Shown: positions 13,901 to 26,694, counted from the stretch's first letter. The stretch: 64,000 nt of DNA from Nyssa sinensis (GCA_008638375.1 CM018041.1:1860001-1924000); one strand, 5' to 3'. Made by a program: numbers and translations. The notes: generated by a model from the letters alone, not told the origin.

Positions 13901-15948
13901 GGTAATTTGGTTTTACTTTTTCTTCAAAGGGGTTGTGAGTGGTTGGTGTTGTCATAATAAAGAATTCTAGTCAATATACCTCCATTGATATGTTGTATGA
14001 TTCCAAATTTCAATGATTTTTTTCAGACTTGATTTTCTAAGATTGTAATCTGTATAATTTTGATTAACTTCACCTTAGAAGAACACCCAAACTTGACAAA
14101 GCATATCCTAATTCTTCAAGGCTTGAAGGTTGCATGCATTACAAGCATGACTGATTAGTGCCCCTCCTGTTGGAAGTTACTTCTATGAAATAAATTTTTT
14201 TTTTCTCTCAAAAAAATAATACACCAGGGAAATTATTTTGTGTATTATGATTCTGAATTCCAATAATGATTTTCAAATTCTCTATGATTCTGGAACCCAT
14301 ATAATTTTGATTAACTTCACCCTAGAAGAACACCCAAACTTGTCAAAACAAATCATGATTCTTCACGACTAGAAGGTTGCACGTGTTGCATGCGTGACTG
14401 ATTGGTGCTAAGAGATGTGGGAAGTGCTATGCAATAAATCTCTCTTTTTTTTCCTCTTTAAAAAGAAGGCCTCAGCAGTCATTATGTCTTTTTTCTCGCA
14501 GTTTTGAACTATGCTTTTTTATTGGCTTTGGCTTTATACTTGCTTATGAGATTTTATGTTCCAGGATTTTTTTTTGAAGATGGCTACTTAAGTAGTCAAG
14601 GGTGCTAGCAGTAGTCAAGGGTGCTAGCAGTAGTTGAGCTTTGGAAGTCTAGGATCTTACTCGACTCTTTAGTCCTCTCCATGGGTGCAAGTAGATTACT
14701 TCATCTAGTCAATATTTTGGATGGTACCTTTCATGATGGAGTAGGAAATGTTTTTGGGAAAGTGTATATGACAGAATGGTGGGTTGAATAGGGTTCTTTG
14801 GAGCTTGTACCTGACATAGTGTACCTTTTCTCCTGTCTCCACCCCATGATTTACAAATCATTCCCGTTATCTAATGATGAGGTCATATTTTTTTTTTCTG
14901 GACCCACCACCAACAAGCATTGAGCTTGTTTGAAGTCTTGGATTCTTTCACAAATTGTGGTTTCATGATTTGTCTAATGGTTCTTTTAGGGCTCAGCAGC
15001 TCTAAAGATGTCTAGCCCTCTGCTTCCACTCTGGAATGGAAGTGACTGAAGCAGCGATTTAAATTCCTTGACTGTGTGCAATGTGTTAATTTGTCAACGA
15101 AACACATGACTCGATACAGTTGGCTCATTTTGAGTATGTAAACACTGCAATTCAAACATGCATTGCCTATAACTTGCACCATTTGTGCAGTTACTGGTGT
15201 TCTTTGCTTATGACATAACCAAAACTATATTGTCTGGACTTGGTGCTTCGGTTAATTTTTAAGCTGGCCCTATTGCCAGAGCAAAAGTGGCATTTGCTAT
15301 GAGCAGTTGTACCAACTGCTTCAAAATTTGGTTGACCCAATTTTATTTAGTTATTATCTAGCCTTGTGTACTTTAAATATCTTATGAATTATTAGCTTTT
15401 CTTGTCTTGCCATTTAGTCATTAAAACATTGTTACGTTGTTATTTTATTTGTTGATTGCCTTGCATTTAAATATGACAATCCTTGATGGTCTTCGTGTGT
15501 TCTAATGGCATTTCCCCTGTGATTTTGTAGTTATTTTTAATCTCACAATGCTCAGTTGTATCTATCCCTTCTCATTACATGGGGATCATATTATTTACTC
15601 CCCTTGAAGACATTGGAAATGGTCACTCTTTGATATCTTTAGTCAAAATTCTTTATTATTCACTTGTTTTTCTTTCACTTCAAACATAGATTTCATTGTG
15701 TTATGTCTTGGTTTTGGACATCACCTTATTGTAATACCATTTGAATTTATGGTATATTGAGCAATTATAAAGTATCAATGGATCAATTCTAGTCAGTGCC
15801 TTGGTGGTGTTATGAACTTGATTTGTAGTCACTAGTTCAGTAGGGGTCCAGGTTTTCATAAAAAAGAAGCTGGATGAGAATTGAGTGGCAGGTTAAATTT
15901 TAACCCTGTTATCCTCAATTTTTGAGTGCTTTCTACTCTTGATACTTG

Positions 15949-15981
<33 letters not shown>

Positions 15982-17654
15982 AAATGTCCCACATCGCCCG
16001 TGTCAAGCTCATCTGTGTAGTTTATAAGGCTTAAGTTCCCCTCTCCTTAATACCTGAGTTTTAAGGAGTTGAATGGGCTGGATCTGTCAAGTAGTATCAG
16101 AGCCAAGTTGGGCTAGTCGTCCAGCATGCCGAGTGTCAAGGCTGCTGTGGTCCAGCGGGTGTGTTGAAATGTCCCACATCGCCCGTGTCAAGCTCATCTG
16201 TGTCGTCTATAAGGCTTAAGTTCCCCTCTCCTTAATACTTGGGTTTTAAGGAGTTGAATGGGCTGGGTCTGTCAAGTGGTATCAGAGCCAGGTTGGGCGA
16301 GTCGTCCAGCATGCTGAGTGTCAAGGCTGCTGTGGTCCAGGGGGTGTGTTGAAATGTCCCACATCGCCCGTGTCAAGCTCATCTGTGTAGTTTATAAGGC
16401 TTTAGTTCTCCTCTACTTAACACTTGGGTTTTAAGGAGTTGAATGGAGCTGGGTCTGTCAAGATATATATATATATATATATATATATTAGCTATATATA
16501 TTTTTTAATGCAACAAACTGTGTAGTATTGAATTTAAGTTTCTGTTGACTCAAGTATGGGGATATATATAAAATAACCAATCAATGTGCTGTTATAATGG
16601 AACACCAGATGGCCCTTTGGCATCAGAGGCCCAATTTTGGTTGTCATTTTTCTAGAAGTGTTTAATTTGGGATTGGCTCCAGAAGCTAACTATATAACAG
16701 ATCTTGATGGTAGTAGTGAAGAGAATATAATATTCTCATAATACAAACAAACTAACCATGGCATTATAGGCCTTTTGTAAGATGCAATCTTTGTTTGGGG
16801 TGTTTTAAACTGAAATTCAGTTGCCTAACCTCACAATTTTAACACATGGGCTAGAAGTGATGAAGAGAATGCTCTCTCTTAATATGGCAAATCAACTCTT
16901 GGCATCACAAGTCCTGATCGCTCAACTTCAGTCTTCTCTTTGTGGTGTTTGAGCTAGGATTGGTACTTGACAATTACAACGGACGGGATTGCAGTAGTGA
17001 TAGAGGGGCTCACCACTACTATTTAAAGTCCTCGGATCCCTTTTGCCATTCTACATTGGCTTTGGTGTGCCTAGTGGGAACAAGGTTCTGGTCTAGTTCT
17101 TGATTTCCCCTGTTCTATTACTTTTTACAGTCGTATTCTTAATTTGTTCAATATCTCCACTCATGCAGCTGTCATGATTATTTTTGTTTTGCGGTTTCTA
17201 TTTCCTTTTCCTCAATTAGAGGTCTTGAACCATGATCGCCATCCATAGGTGTTACTGAGGATTCCCGGTATTCCTTTTATCCGTATTTTCTGTATAATTT
17301 AAGGGGTTATTCACTCGTCTGTTCCTTGTCTTGTAGGCCTAGTGAGAAGTGTTTGTTAAAATAGATAATTGTAATTTAAGTTTAGAATGACTAAACTAAT
17401 GAACATATGTTTACCTGAAAACTTTGAACGGACTGTTTCATTTATTGTCATTATAATTTTGCTACAAAGAAATGGGTGGGTTGATTTTTTTGGTGATTTC
17501 TGTTGATGATTACTTAACGGTCTTCCGTGGTTTGAGCGTGAGTTTTTTATACTTAGTTTCTTCTCTTGCAGGCTGAGAGTGCAATTGCAGCTCTTAACTG
17601 TAGTGGTGTGGTTTTGGGATCATTGCCAATAAGGTGGTGGTTCGTTGTCTTTGG

Positions 17655-17693
<39 letters not shown>

Positions 17694-17913
17694 CCTTTTT
17701 TTCATTCTTCCTGGTTTTTAGCTGAGCTCATTTGTTTCATTTTCTCTTCATTTTCCTGAACTGCCTTTCTATGGACATCCCTAAACTGCCTTGATGTTTC
17801 ATTTTTTGTGTGCATGCAGGGTAAGCCCATCAAAGACACCTGTTCGCCCACGCTGGTCCTCGCCCACCCATGTACTGAGTCATCCTTGCATTTCTTCTAA
17901 ACTGATCTGCTGA
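10949..17913 (+). CDS. CID-type RNA-binding protein, copy B
   Basis: Complete tandem paralogue of copy A: PAM2 ([13 protein letters not shown], about residues 140-152), basic stretch GKRRMNGR, and two RRMs (RNP motifs VYVSDI / RFAFVEF and IYCTNID / RIAFVEF). The start is the ATG at 10949 (MAVAENAG, as in Arabidopsis CID proteins); the open frame upstream lacks an ATG. Exons: 10949-11506, 11765-11875, 12027-12071, 12192-12264, 12348-12460, 12608-12667, 12759-12806, 12891-12959, 17572-17633, 17820-17913. Exons 2-9 match copy A in length exactly. In exon 10 one extra base after RPR (near 17853) replaces the ending RAPRPSMN by a longer unrelated tail, giving 410 residues instead of 398. Intron 8 is 4.6 kb and carries a TRIM array and another insertion. 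PABC binding via PAM2 and RNA binding are expected; targets unknown. Confidence 0.93.
13161..13734. mobile_element. Insertion private to CID copy B intron 8, probable non-autonomous DNA element
   Basis: Compared with copy A, about 575 bp are inserted between GCCTAATCTCAACTATT and TTTAGTACTTC. The ends are roughly inverted: left ATGCTTGGATAAATAAGAAG, right (reverse complement) starts near CCACTTGGATTGAGAG, both leading into purine-rich tracts (GAGAGGAGATG versus GGAGAGGAAAGG). No coding capacity. Exact boundaries and target duplication are not resolved. Confidence 0.45.
15977..16460 (+). mobile_element. TRIM retrotransposon array with three LTRs in CID copy B intron 8
   Basis: Three LTR copies start TGTTGAAATGTCCCACATC at 15977, 16162 and 16347 (period 185 bp); each is about 113 bp and ends TGTCA. 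Between them lie short internal segments beginning GTGGTATCAGAGCC, which matches the initiator-Met-tRNA primer-binding site, and ending with the purine-rich GTCCAGGGGGTG before the next LTR. There is no coding region, as expected for a terminal-repeat retrotransposon in miniature. It sits in a (TA)n tract, so target-site duplication cannot be told from microsatellite. Two related elements lie at 20840-21156 and 50194-50696. Confidence 0.85.
17657..17691. repeat. (CT)n microsatellite in CID copy B intron 9
   Basis: Uninterrupted CT dinucleotides (about 16 repeats) followed by a short C and T run, in the short intron before the last coding exon. Copy A has no such tract in the equivalent intron. 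Confidence 0.9.
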
Positions 17914-20839
17914 TTAAATATATCTACTGCATATATATATACATAGAAACAGAGATATTGAGGTACTTTTGGCATTATATATGTATTTTTGTTCTTTGCA
18001 TCTGAGCCCAGTATCTTTGCCACCTATAGGATTATTATGGCTTGTACGTCTATGATGTAGAGTTGGATGGAGTTTCGAGGCTTATGTTTGCTTAATTTAT
18101 GTTGCACATTATGTTGGTTTCTATGTGGATTGTCCGAAGGACTAATACTGTTCAGATGTTTCTAACTCGTGAATATTCTTGAAAGATCACATTTAAGAAG
18201 GTCCCATTCCAAATTATTGAACATTGTCAATTACTTACCAGAGTTATCCAGTTCTGCTTGCTGTAATCTTTCCTGACTCCTTCAAATACTTGATAGTTGG
18301 CCATGTTTCCACCGATGATACATGCTCGAAGAGCTGGCCGACTATCTCCCCATGCATGAACACTGAACTAGATTCTTTGGGACATGGGTTTTCTTATCCA
18401 TATGAATCTGAAATATTCTTGTGAACTTAATCTAATCCAAATTTCTGAATATCTCACTTTTTAAGCCAGTTCTAGGGTTTTTCTTAAGTATTGTTCTCTC
18501 GTTTCTATTGCTCTTCAGATGTTCTGATCTTTCATTTGAGTTTTATTTTTTCCCAGATTGATTTATTTGAATAATTTATTGCAAATGTTTTCAACTTTTT
18601 TACATGTATTTCGGGGAGAAAAGGTCGTTCAAAATTTCAGAACTTGTCTTCTATTTGATTGGTACCTAAAGAAAATTCACCTCTGAATCAGTGATTAGCT
18701 GGAATTTGCTTATTCTAGGATTTAACAGGTTCCTTGACTTGTTTAAATTTGCTCTCTGCATTGACTTCTGATTAAAAAAAAAGAAAGAAAGAAAATAAAG
18801 TGTGATATGGGGTGGAGTCCTTCTCAAGAGGGCCAGTCAAACAAGGTGATCTCTCTATTTGTGGTTGTTCAAAGTTGCGTTTGGAGGTTAATCAACCTGT
18901 TGTCTATCTCATTATCCTTATTTTTATTCTTTATATTTGTAGAAGAATGACCAGGAGGTTACTTCAGTGTTTGATGGCCTTTTAACTATTGATTATTATT
19001 TTAAGGTGTAATAGTAGAAAATATGAAGTACGAATATTTTATTTTGTCTTAGGTATCCGTGTTAGAAATGTGAAAAAATGTAAAAAAGGAGGCTATTTTT
19101 TTTTAAAATTTCAGACACATCTTAGTTAATTTATTTATTAATGTTGGTAATTGAATGAAGAATCTTTATTTAATGTCTTTTTATTTTATTTTAATATATT
19201 AATAATTGTTTCATAATTTGTGTATTTTATGCTAAATTTTATTATATGATTATATTAAATATATATTTAACATTTTTTTAATACATTCATTTTTATTTTA
19301 TGTCGTGTCGCTTTTTAGCTTAGAAGAAGTGTAAGGAGTCAGTCAAGCTCGTAAACTCTCTTACCAGATACATTCAGATCCTTTCATCTGGTTTGGGATC
19401 TGTCAAGAGCTTGAAAAAAATATAAATGAAAATAAAAAAACTTTAGATGGAAATATAGTTACATTAGACTGGAGACATGATGGTGTAAGTTTTATATAGA
19501 AATTTAGTCAAGTTTCTGTTTGGATGTATCCCAAATCTAGGAGTGGAGTGTTTATGGATAGATGAAGGCTTTATTATCCCTTTTATTAACTTAAAAGAAA
19601 AAGTAAACAAAACAAATGTAGTACAAGTCATAGTAATTATTGTGTATATGTAAAATGCACAAAAATTTTTCATATTATATTTTATCATTATGAAAAATAC
19701 TTTGTTATATAAATTTTGAATTTTATTTTATTTTTATCTGGGAAACCTATTCTATGAACTGACTGGACTGGCCTGGCCCAAACCTACTGCTTAATTCTAC
19801 CCCACTTCAGTACAAAACGGACTAGAATTAGCCCAGTGGCGGTCTTAACACAAATGGGCCTTTTCTTTGGGCCAACTAAATAGTATGAATGAGGCCTGCT
19901 GAATATGTACGCCCAGCCTGCTGTTTAGGCCTAGGAGAGCCCACAGGCCCACTGGGTGCGAGCCGAAAGAAAATCATCAATTTCAAATGGCATTTGAGAT
20001 TTTTCTTGAAAACAACCAACAAGATATTATTCGGCGAGTTTGGTACACCATGTGATGATGTGTCTTTTCATGACACTTGTCATAGGAGATTTGGATTCTA
20101 TGCATTTCATTTGTTTTAATAATTATTTATAAAAGTAGGCTCTATTTCATGTAAAAGAGAAAAGTGGAATGAAAAAAATGGAGAAGAGCCTGATCTGATC
20201 TTATTATATGTATTATGTCCCATTTAAAAAAGACAAGTCATATTACATATGGTAGAGTATCATTAGAAGGAGGTTGTTGCATGCTTAGGACCACCGATGG
20301 TACTTTTTAAAAATATATTATAATCATGTCATCTACTTAAAATAAATGTAGCATATATACAATATTGATAATATCTAATATTGAAATAAATAAATTATTA
20401 TTTATTTTTATTGTTATATGTATTTGTTAATGATGTAGATAATATAATTTTAATAATACAACACATTACTAAACACACATTAATATTCAAGAATAAGAAA
20501 GATATTATAAAAATATTTAATATTCTTTAAATATTTATTAATAACTTATCAGATACTAAAATATTATTTTTGACAACATAATTACGGACAAAATCAACAG
20601 TTTTACATATTTTAACAAAAAGCACTAAAAGGGACTTAGCTGTGAGGAATTGAGAATGGAGTTTTTGCGTAACCAATATTCGAGTGAGATTCGATTCAAT
20701 AGAAAGGGAAGATAAATTTTTATTTTTATTTTTTAAATGTTGAAGTTAGAATGTAAGATTTGGGTCTTTTCACTTCAAATTTCAAAAGAAACATTATGTT
20801 TTGTTTGTATTATATTTTCCATTTGAAATTAATAAAATA

Positions 20840-21156
20840 ATTTTAAAGTTGAATTTAAAGGAAGAGGAGAGAGAGCGCTTGTATATAACTCAGAGGGCTT
20901 GAAACGAGTGATGTGAGACAATCCAACACATTCCTTGGACTACAACCCCCTGGACTATAACGGCCGAAACGGCTTTTGGCTATGGTCAAGCCCAGTGAGC
21001 AGCCCCATGTGTATCCCGTCTGGCTTTAATACCATGCTGAAATTAGAGGCTCAATTCAAGTCAGCTCCTTAAAATCTAAGTGTTAAGGAGAAGAAGAGAG
21101 AACCCTTATATATTACTTAGAGGTGCTTGAAACAGGCGATGTGAGACAATCTAACA
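20840..21156 (-). mobile_element. TRIM retrotransposon remnant
   Basis: On the minus strand an LTR of about 122 bp (21156-21035) starts TGTTAGATTGTCTCACATC, contains TTAAGGAGAAGAAG-type sequence and CTTAGATTTTAAGGAGCTG, and ends TTTCAGCA. It is followed by TGGTATTAAAGCC, a degraded Met-tRNA primer-binding site (21034-21022). After an internal region of about 105 bp comes a second, diverged LTR (from 20928, TGTTGGATTGTCTCACATC) that decays leftwards. It is clearly related to the elements at 15977 and 50194 but older. Confidence 0.75.
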
Positions 21157-21979
21157 ACATCAATGATCAGATGTCTCATATTGATATTATTTTTGATGAT
21201 CCATTGAACCAATCGAACCCTCCGTGTAAACTTGGGACACGTGCAATTTTTTCTATTGACACCCACCGAGTAAATCTCCAAGAGGTGACCCTCCAAAAGA
21301 TACGCACTTGGTAAGATTAGTAAGATTTAAACTAAAGACTTGGTAAAATTTGAAGTTTACTCAGTTTAAATCAATAGTATAGCCACCCCCACTTATACTA
21401 GATCCAAACAGGTCTGAATCCGGTCTCCTGAAAAGGAAATTATAGGGACTGGACCCATGATGTTAATCGACTCATACTCGACTCGTTAATTGGCCTATGC
21501 GATGTCTAAGGTAACAAGCAACTTACAGTAGGGAGGAGGAGGACAATTGTAGGACGTAACATACGCCTGATAGGACAAGCAATGCATTCCTCTTTTAAGT
21601 CATTGGCATTGGCAAGCAGCCCAATGTGGCCCCAGCACTAGCAGTTTTTATAGGAGCAGAAAGGTAAAAGCAGAAGACAAAAAGACACTATTGCTGCATT
21701 GCCTTCCAAGGAATGCAAGTGAGAAAATAGTGAACACAAAATCAAACTTGGAATCTATGACTTCCATCTCAATTTGGTATTGTGTTTTGATTTTTGACCC
21801 AGTGGATGGAAATGTATGGACGGCTCTAGACAGAGAGTCTTAACAGAAAGGGAAGTTACTCCCACGAGTGGGATCTACTTACTAATGGGACCACAATACT
21901 TCCTCTTAAAAAAAGACCACCTCTTTGACTTACCCATCACACCATAATTAGATACAGATATTTGTCGACACGAGCCAAA

Positions 21980-22049
21980 TTCATTGACTTGGTTCATGAA
22001 TCCTATCATTTACATTCATTGACTTGGTTCATGAATCCTATCATTTACA
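21980..22049. repeat. Perfect 35-bp tandem duplication
   Basis: Two identical adjacent 35-bp copies (21980-22014 and 22015-22049), beginning TTCATTGACTTGGTTCATGA and ending CATTTACA. No coding or transposon context is visible; perfect identity indicates a recent slippage or copying event. Confidence 0.9.
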
Positions 22050-22898
22050 TTTTATTATGTAAGTATGGTATTACTTTAATACATTTTAGTTCAAATAATA
22101 TAATATTATATGTCGGATCCATCGACCCATTTCATATACAAACTTCATTACCTGAGTGAGAGAGAGAGACACACACACACACACACACACTCTTTTGCAG
22201 TTCAATGGGTCATCAAAATGTTATTCAAACAATCTAAAAACAGATTGTCTTTAGCAATGGTCCTTTATCACTTGCTGCATCTGTAACATTCACAGTACAT
22301 TAATCTTTTCCCATTTTGGTGACTATCATCAAAACAACACCAACTATTGTAAAAAGTAGGTAATGCTGTGGAAAATTATACTATCTTATTCATAATTATA
22401 TTTGTTAATAGTCAATACTATTATCTTCGGTTGTATTGTGTTTAGTATTATATCCTTACACAACCAGTCCTAAGACCGAAGTAAACAAGAACAGTTGAAT
22501 AAAATAGTTAATAACTAACTAATTTTTTTTTTCAAATTTCTTATAAATATAAGTTCTAAGAAATTATATGCTAGATAAACGATTCATATAATCGATACTA
22601 AATAGTTAAAAGAGATAAAATAGTACTTTGGATTCTCTTTTTGGTGGAGTGAAAAAGAAGAAAAGAAGGCCAGGCTAGGGCCATGCCATGAATGAGTTGG
22701 GTCTGTTAGGATCTATTTTAATAAGTTAGCCAGTCAACAATTCTAACGTACTTAAAACTAGAGATGCACTTTTGTTGGATTGCAAAATCTTGGTCTCACA
22801 ACTTCATGATTCTTTTTTCCTGTATGTGATAATAACATTATCTTAGTGGAGGCCCCAACAGCACCAACAAGCACTTATGTATTGTTAAGTACTTGTAA

Positions 22899-22931
<33 letters not shown>

Positions 22932-23795
22932 AACACAATTAAGCGTAATGGGCAAGATTCCTCTTATCTCTACTTAATTGAAAACCTAAAAGATAACCAC
23001 ACCTACCAGATCCCATATGCCTACTGTAACCTAAACCATGTTATGTCAACTGCACCTCACCATAATATCACACCCTACCAAACATGTTATCATACAACGC
23101 GTATAAAAATTTTATATGCTTATTTTGCACTCTCCATACTTGCCAACATTCCAAATTACTAATTCTCAGCATCCAATTGATTGCATTTGATTAAATACTG
23201 TTGCTAGTGATATGTAATTAAAGGCAAGTTCCGGATTTATGCGTTTAATCAATCAACGGTCGATGATGAGCTTAATAACTATTATGATCCTCCTCAATTT
23301 CGGAGAATTCCGGCAATCAAGTGAGTAAACAGGAAGGAAGGAAGAAAGAAAGAGAACTAAAAATGGCTAGAATTGAATCAAAGCTTGCAAACTGCATAGC
23401 TTGACTACTACTGCTGATCATCCATGATGCTTCCACTAGATTGAGCCCTAACCTACTGCCTACCTATATTCTATATCAACTTGTGGTTTCTACCCCCTTT
23501 ACTAGGAAGGAACCAGATAAATATAATATTTTATATATATGCTTATCTGACATCACATAAACACACAGATGATGTAATGTAAAAAACTAAAGAAAATAGG
23601 AAAGAGATGATCTACAATCCAAACAGTTCATAGACCATTACATAGGTTTATAAAAATCAAAGATTCTATTCTAACCCCAACATTCATTTTGGCAAATAGC
23701 AACAACCTTTTTTTTTTCTTTTTAAATTGAAAAGAAGACCATATACTATAGGATGGTGCCCTACTATTATGTTGAGTCAAGAGGAAAGTTGATAA

Positions 23796-23955
23796 GAAAT
23801 TATCTCATGAGATTGTTATCATGTGAAGGTTTTTCACAAATATTTAATTTTTTTTAATTAAAAAAAATTTGTGCTAAAATTATAAAAAAAATTACATGTA
23901 TGTGAAAAGCCATCGCACGAGAATGTAGTATGATGGTCTCACCAGATAATTACTC
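23796..23955. mobile_element. Foldback MITE, AATTATCT..TGAGA family
   Basis: About 160 bp whose ends are imperfect inverted repeats: left AAATTATCTCATGAGATTGT then ATCATGTGAAGG and TTTTTCACA; right, on the opposite strand, GTAATTATCTGGTGAGACCA then TCGTGCGATGG and CTTTTCACATACATG. The centre is A/T-rich and non-coding. A related element is at 41088-41267. Confidence 0.6.
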
Positions 23956-24259
23956 AAAGTTGATAAACCGAAATTAAAAAAAAAATTATTTATTCATTTG
24001 GTACATTGCACTCGGGCAATGAATGTTTAACACATAAGATGTGTCACAACTTGATTTGTAAAACATTTATTAGTTCTCAATGAACGAAAAATATTTTCAA
24101 ATAATTTCTTCAATCTATTAATTTTTTTAATAAATATTTTACAAATCAATAAATGACTCACTTGTTAAACTGAAATGTTAAATATTCATTGATATTATAC
24201 TCAAATAAATAAATACAAACTTATTATTGAATATTTTTTCAAGGTTAAATTAAAAATCT

Positions 24260-24291
<32 letters not shown>

Positions 24292-24715
24292 ATTTTGGAA
24301 TCGTTGAATTGAGAAGATCGAATAAATTTTCGATAGAGATGTGAGTAGTCTATGTGACATGGACAAACAGTAGGCTAGTACAAATAGAGAGAGCTCCAAA
24401 GGATGAGCAATTCCAAACTCCAACGCGCCACCTTCCACTAACCGACCTCTCTTGCATGCGTGTTGACAAATACTGTATCTTTACTTTCTTTCACTTGAAT
24501 TTTTATCTCATTGCCTCTCTCTTTCTAGCTCCCAATTCTCAGATATATCATTTCTTAACCGCTATACTGTACATATGTGTGTATATATATATATATATAG
24601 ATGTCTTACCTCCCTCTTTCCATGTGACATCTACGAAACGCCTCTCTCTCTCTCTCTCTTCTACTACAGCTTAGCTAGCTATTCTTGTAACTCCTTTCAC
24701 TGTAAGTTTCAAATT

Positions 24716-25228
24716 ATGAAACAAATGGGAAATTGCTTTGGTCTTTGTAAATCCGGTAAACGTTGGTGTGGCGGAGCAAGTGCAGTAAAGGACCAGAAAG
24801 TGTTAAGGGTTGTGAAGATGGACGGGAAGATCTTAGAGTTTACAGCACCGATTCTTGTTAGAGATCTCTTGGTAGATTTTTCTGGCTCAGGGAGTTGGTG
24901 TATCGAAGGAAGCTTTACGGCATCTTCCTCCGACTTACGAGTTGAAGTTGGGGAAGATTTATTATCTTCTTCCTTTGCCAAGTTCTGAAACCGCTGCTAA
25001 TCCTGCAGGTCTCTCATCTATGGAGGATGACACAGAAAAGAATAGTGGTAGTTAAAAGGATTAAAGTGGTTATAACAAAGAAACAGCTTCAAGAGTTGTT
25101 GTCCGAGAAAATATCAGTTGATGATATTATCTCGAAGCCGGAGAGGAAGACGAGTCATGATCATCCCATTCGAATCTTCAGCATGCTGGAAGCCTAAGCT
25201 TGAATCTATTCCTGAAGGAAGTGAGTGA
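24716..25228 (+). pseudogene. DUF4228/PADRE-domain protein gene with three frame breaks
   Basis: A plant PADRE (DUF4228) gene; members are often induced by pathogens or abiotic stress, but their biochemical role is not established. The protein most likely starts at the ATG at 24725 (MGNCFGLC, an N-myristoylation-type MGNC start typical of the family) or at 24716 in the same frame. It reads VLRVVKMDGKILEFTAPILV, then the frame shifts by +1 near 24890 (GVGVSKEALRHLPPTYELKL and GKIYYLLPLPSS follow), by +1 near 25042 (RIKVVITKKQLQELLSEK, then ISVDDIISKP) and by +1 near 25185 (WKPKLESIPEGSE, stop at 25226-25228). These blocks in order cover the whole family pattern, ending in the conserved WKP..ESI.E motif. 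Either a recently broken gene or an intact gene with sequence errors; no intron is needed to explain it. Confidence 0.85.
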
Positions 25229-26694
25229 TATTGTTGGATGGAGCTATTAGGTGTTCTAATGTTTGGCTAACCATGAAGTTACTGGTATAATATACAATTG
25301 AGACACAGAGGCAGACATAGGAAAAGAATAGCCTCAGGAATATGTACTGTAATGGCATAAATGGAACTGTATGTGAATGTCTTCTTCTGTCCTGAACAAG
25401 TCTTATCTGAGCCTTTTTTTTTCCTCTGTTTTTTTAGTTTCGAATAACATAAGTAGTCATAAAAACAATGATAACTAACAGTTCTTATATGTTGATGCTG
25501 TGTTGTTTCGTCTTTTCTAAGATCCGCCTGGATGTCCCAATACAAGAAAATCGATTAGGTGATGCTTGCCTTATCCCAGATAGTTGGCAGGTAAGTTTCT
25601 TACTAATTAACTGGTTTGACGCCTAGGATTATAAACGTACCAATGCACAAATTCAAGAATATATTTTCAACCCATATGTTGTTATGATCACAAGGGTTCT
25701 AAAGGTAAGCAGCACTGTGTAATCCTATCAACTTTCGGATGTAAATTAAGAATGGGTCTAATGAGAAATGTTCATCAAAGAATAGCTTTTCAACCAGTCT
25801 TAAATTGCAGAGTCAGTTTCTTTAGTCCTTTGAATTCTCTCTCTGCTACTTGGTGATCTGGTAGATTTCCAAAATTATGAATCTGTTTCGGACAATTGTA
25901 AGGAGAAACGATGTATCCTGACGAATGACAGGATAGAAATAACCATGAACGTGTTTCATCAAATCAAATACTGCTCGATCCAACAGTCTCATTGCATGCA
26001 AGATCTCTCATTTATTGCTTGATTATTTGGATTGCCATCCAACAACTAGTAGATCGATTCTTGATACAAATACTCAAACAAATCAATTCTTTAGTCTCCC
26101 CAGCATTCTCATTTGGGATAATGTTATCACTGGGCTGATGACCTCAAGGAAGGAATATACATGTAAGCAGTACAGATCAAGACAGCCAGAGAGATGATCA
26201 TGCAACACAAAATTGTGGTAAGTTTTTAAATTCTACCCTCAAATTCCCTAGCCACTCGTGAGGAGCATTTTCTTCTAGTGTTGAGGCGTCTCGAAGTCTC
26301 TCTGCTTTCTAGTAGCTCTCATAACTTGAAAATTCTCAATTGGTCCCACAGAATGATATATCCAATTTACCATATGCAAGCCACTGCTAAGTTGCAAGAG
26401 TTCCAACTCACTCTTAGTCCAGCTGACACCAGAAACATGTTTTCCCATAGGAGATATAGTGTAATGATATCTGTAAGTCATCTAGTAATTCAAGGAACTA
26501 GAAAATAAGGAGCAGAAGAAAGAAAAAAAATTACAAATACAACTTGATTTAAAGCAGAATGTCACTTGTAAATTACATTATACACACACACATAGTAACC
26601 ACAAACTCCAAAAACTAGTAGATTATACAAACTCTCGAGACCCAAACAAAAAACTGCATCTTTTCCCAAACTTGTAGTTCCTATTTTTAAGCAT
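25229..26694. other. Spacer between the PADRE gene and HSP21
   Basis: No convincing gene. The left part is presumably the 3' untranslated region of the PADRE gene; the right part (26500-26694) should hold the 3' end of the minus-strand HSP21 transcript. The short open frames present on both strands show no recognisable domain. Confidence 0.55.

Larger units (their letters stand above)
18184..24715. other. Intergenic spacer with repeats, no gene recognised
   Basis: Homology with the flank of CID copy A ends near 18183. Beyond it no reading frame resembles a known protein; the longest frames are short and unsupported. It contains a TRIM remnant (20840-21156), a 35-bp perfect tandem duplication (21980-22049), GA/CA microsatellite (about 22160-22190), TA/CA microsatellites (about 22898-22931 and 24258-24291) and a foldback MITE (23796-23955). 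The final 150 bp before 24716 carry (TA)n at about 24579-24599 and (CT)n near 24641-24659 and are probably the promoter and leader of the PADRE gene. Confidence 0.65.

Noticed and set aside
15977..16460. CRISPR-like regularly spaced repeats
   Set aside because: The repeats are 113-bp LTRs with constant internal sequence and a tRNA primer-binding site, in a plant intron; a TRIM array, not CRISPR. No other CRISPR-like array exists in the window.
19889..20119. 76-codon plus-strand frame
   Set aside because: No recognisable motif, no splice or promoter context; treated as chance.
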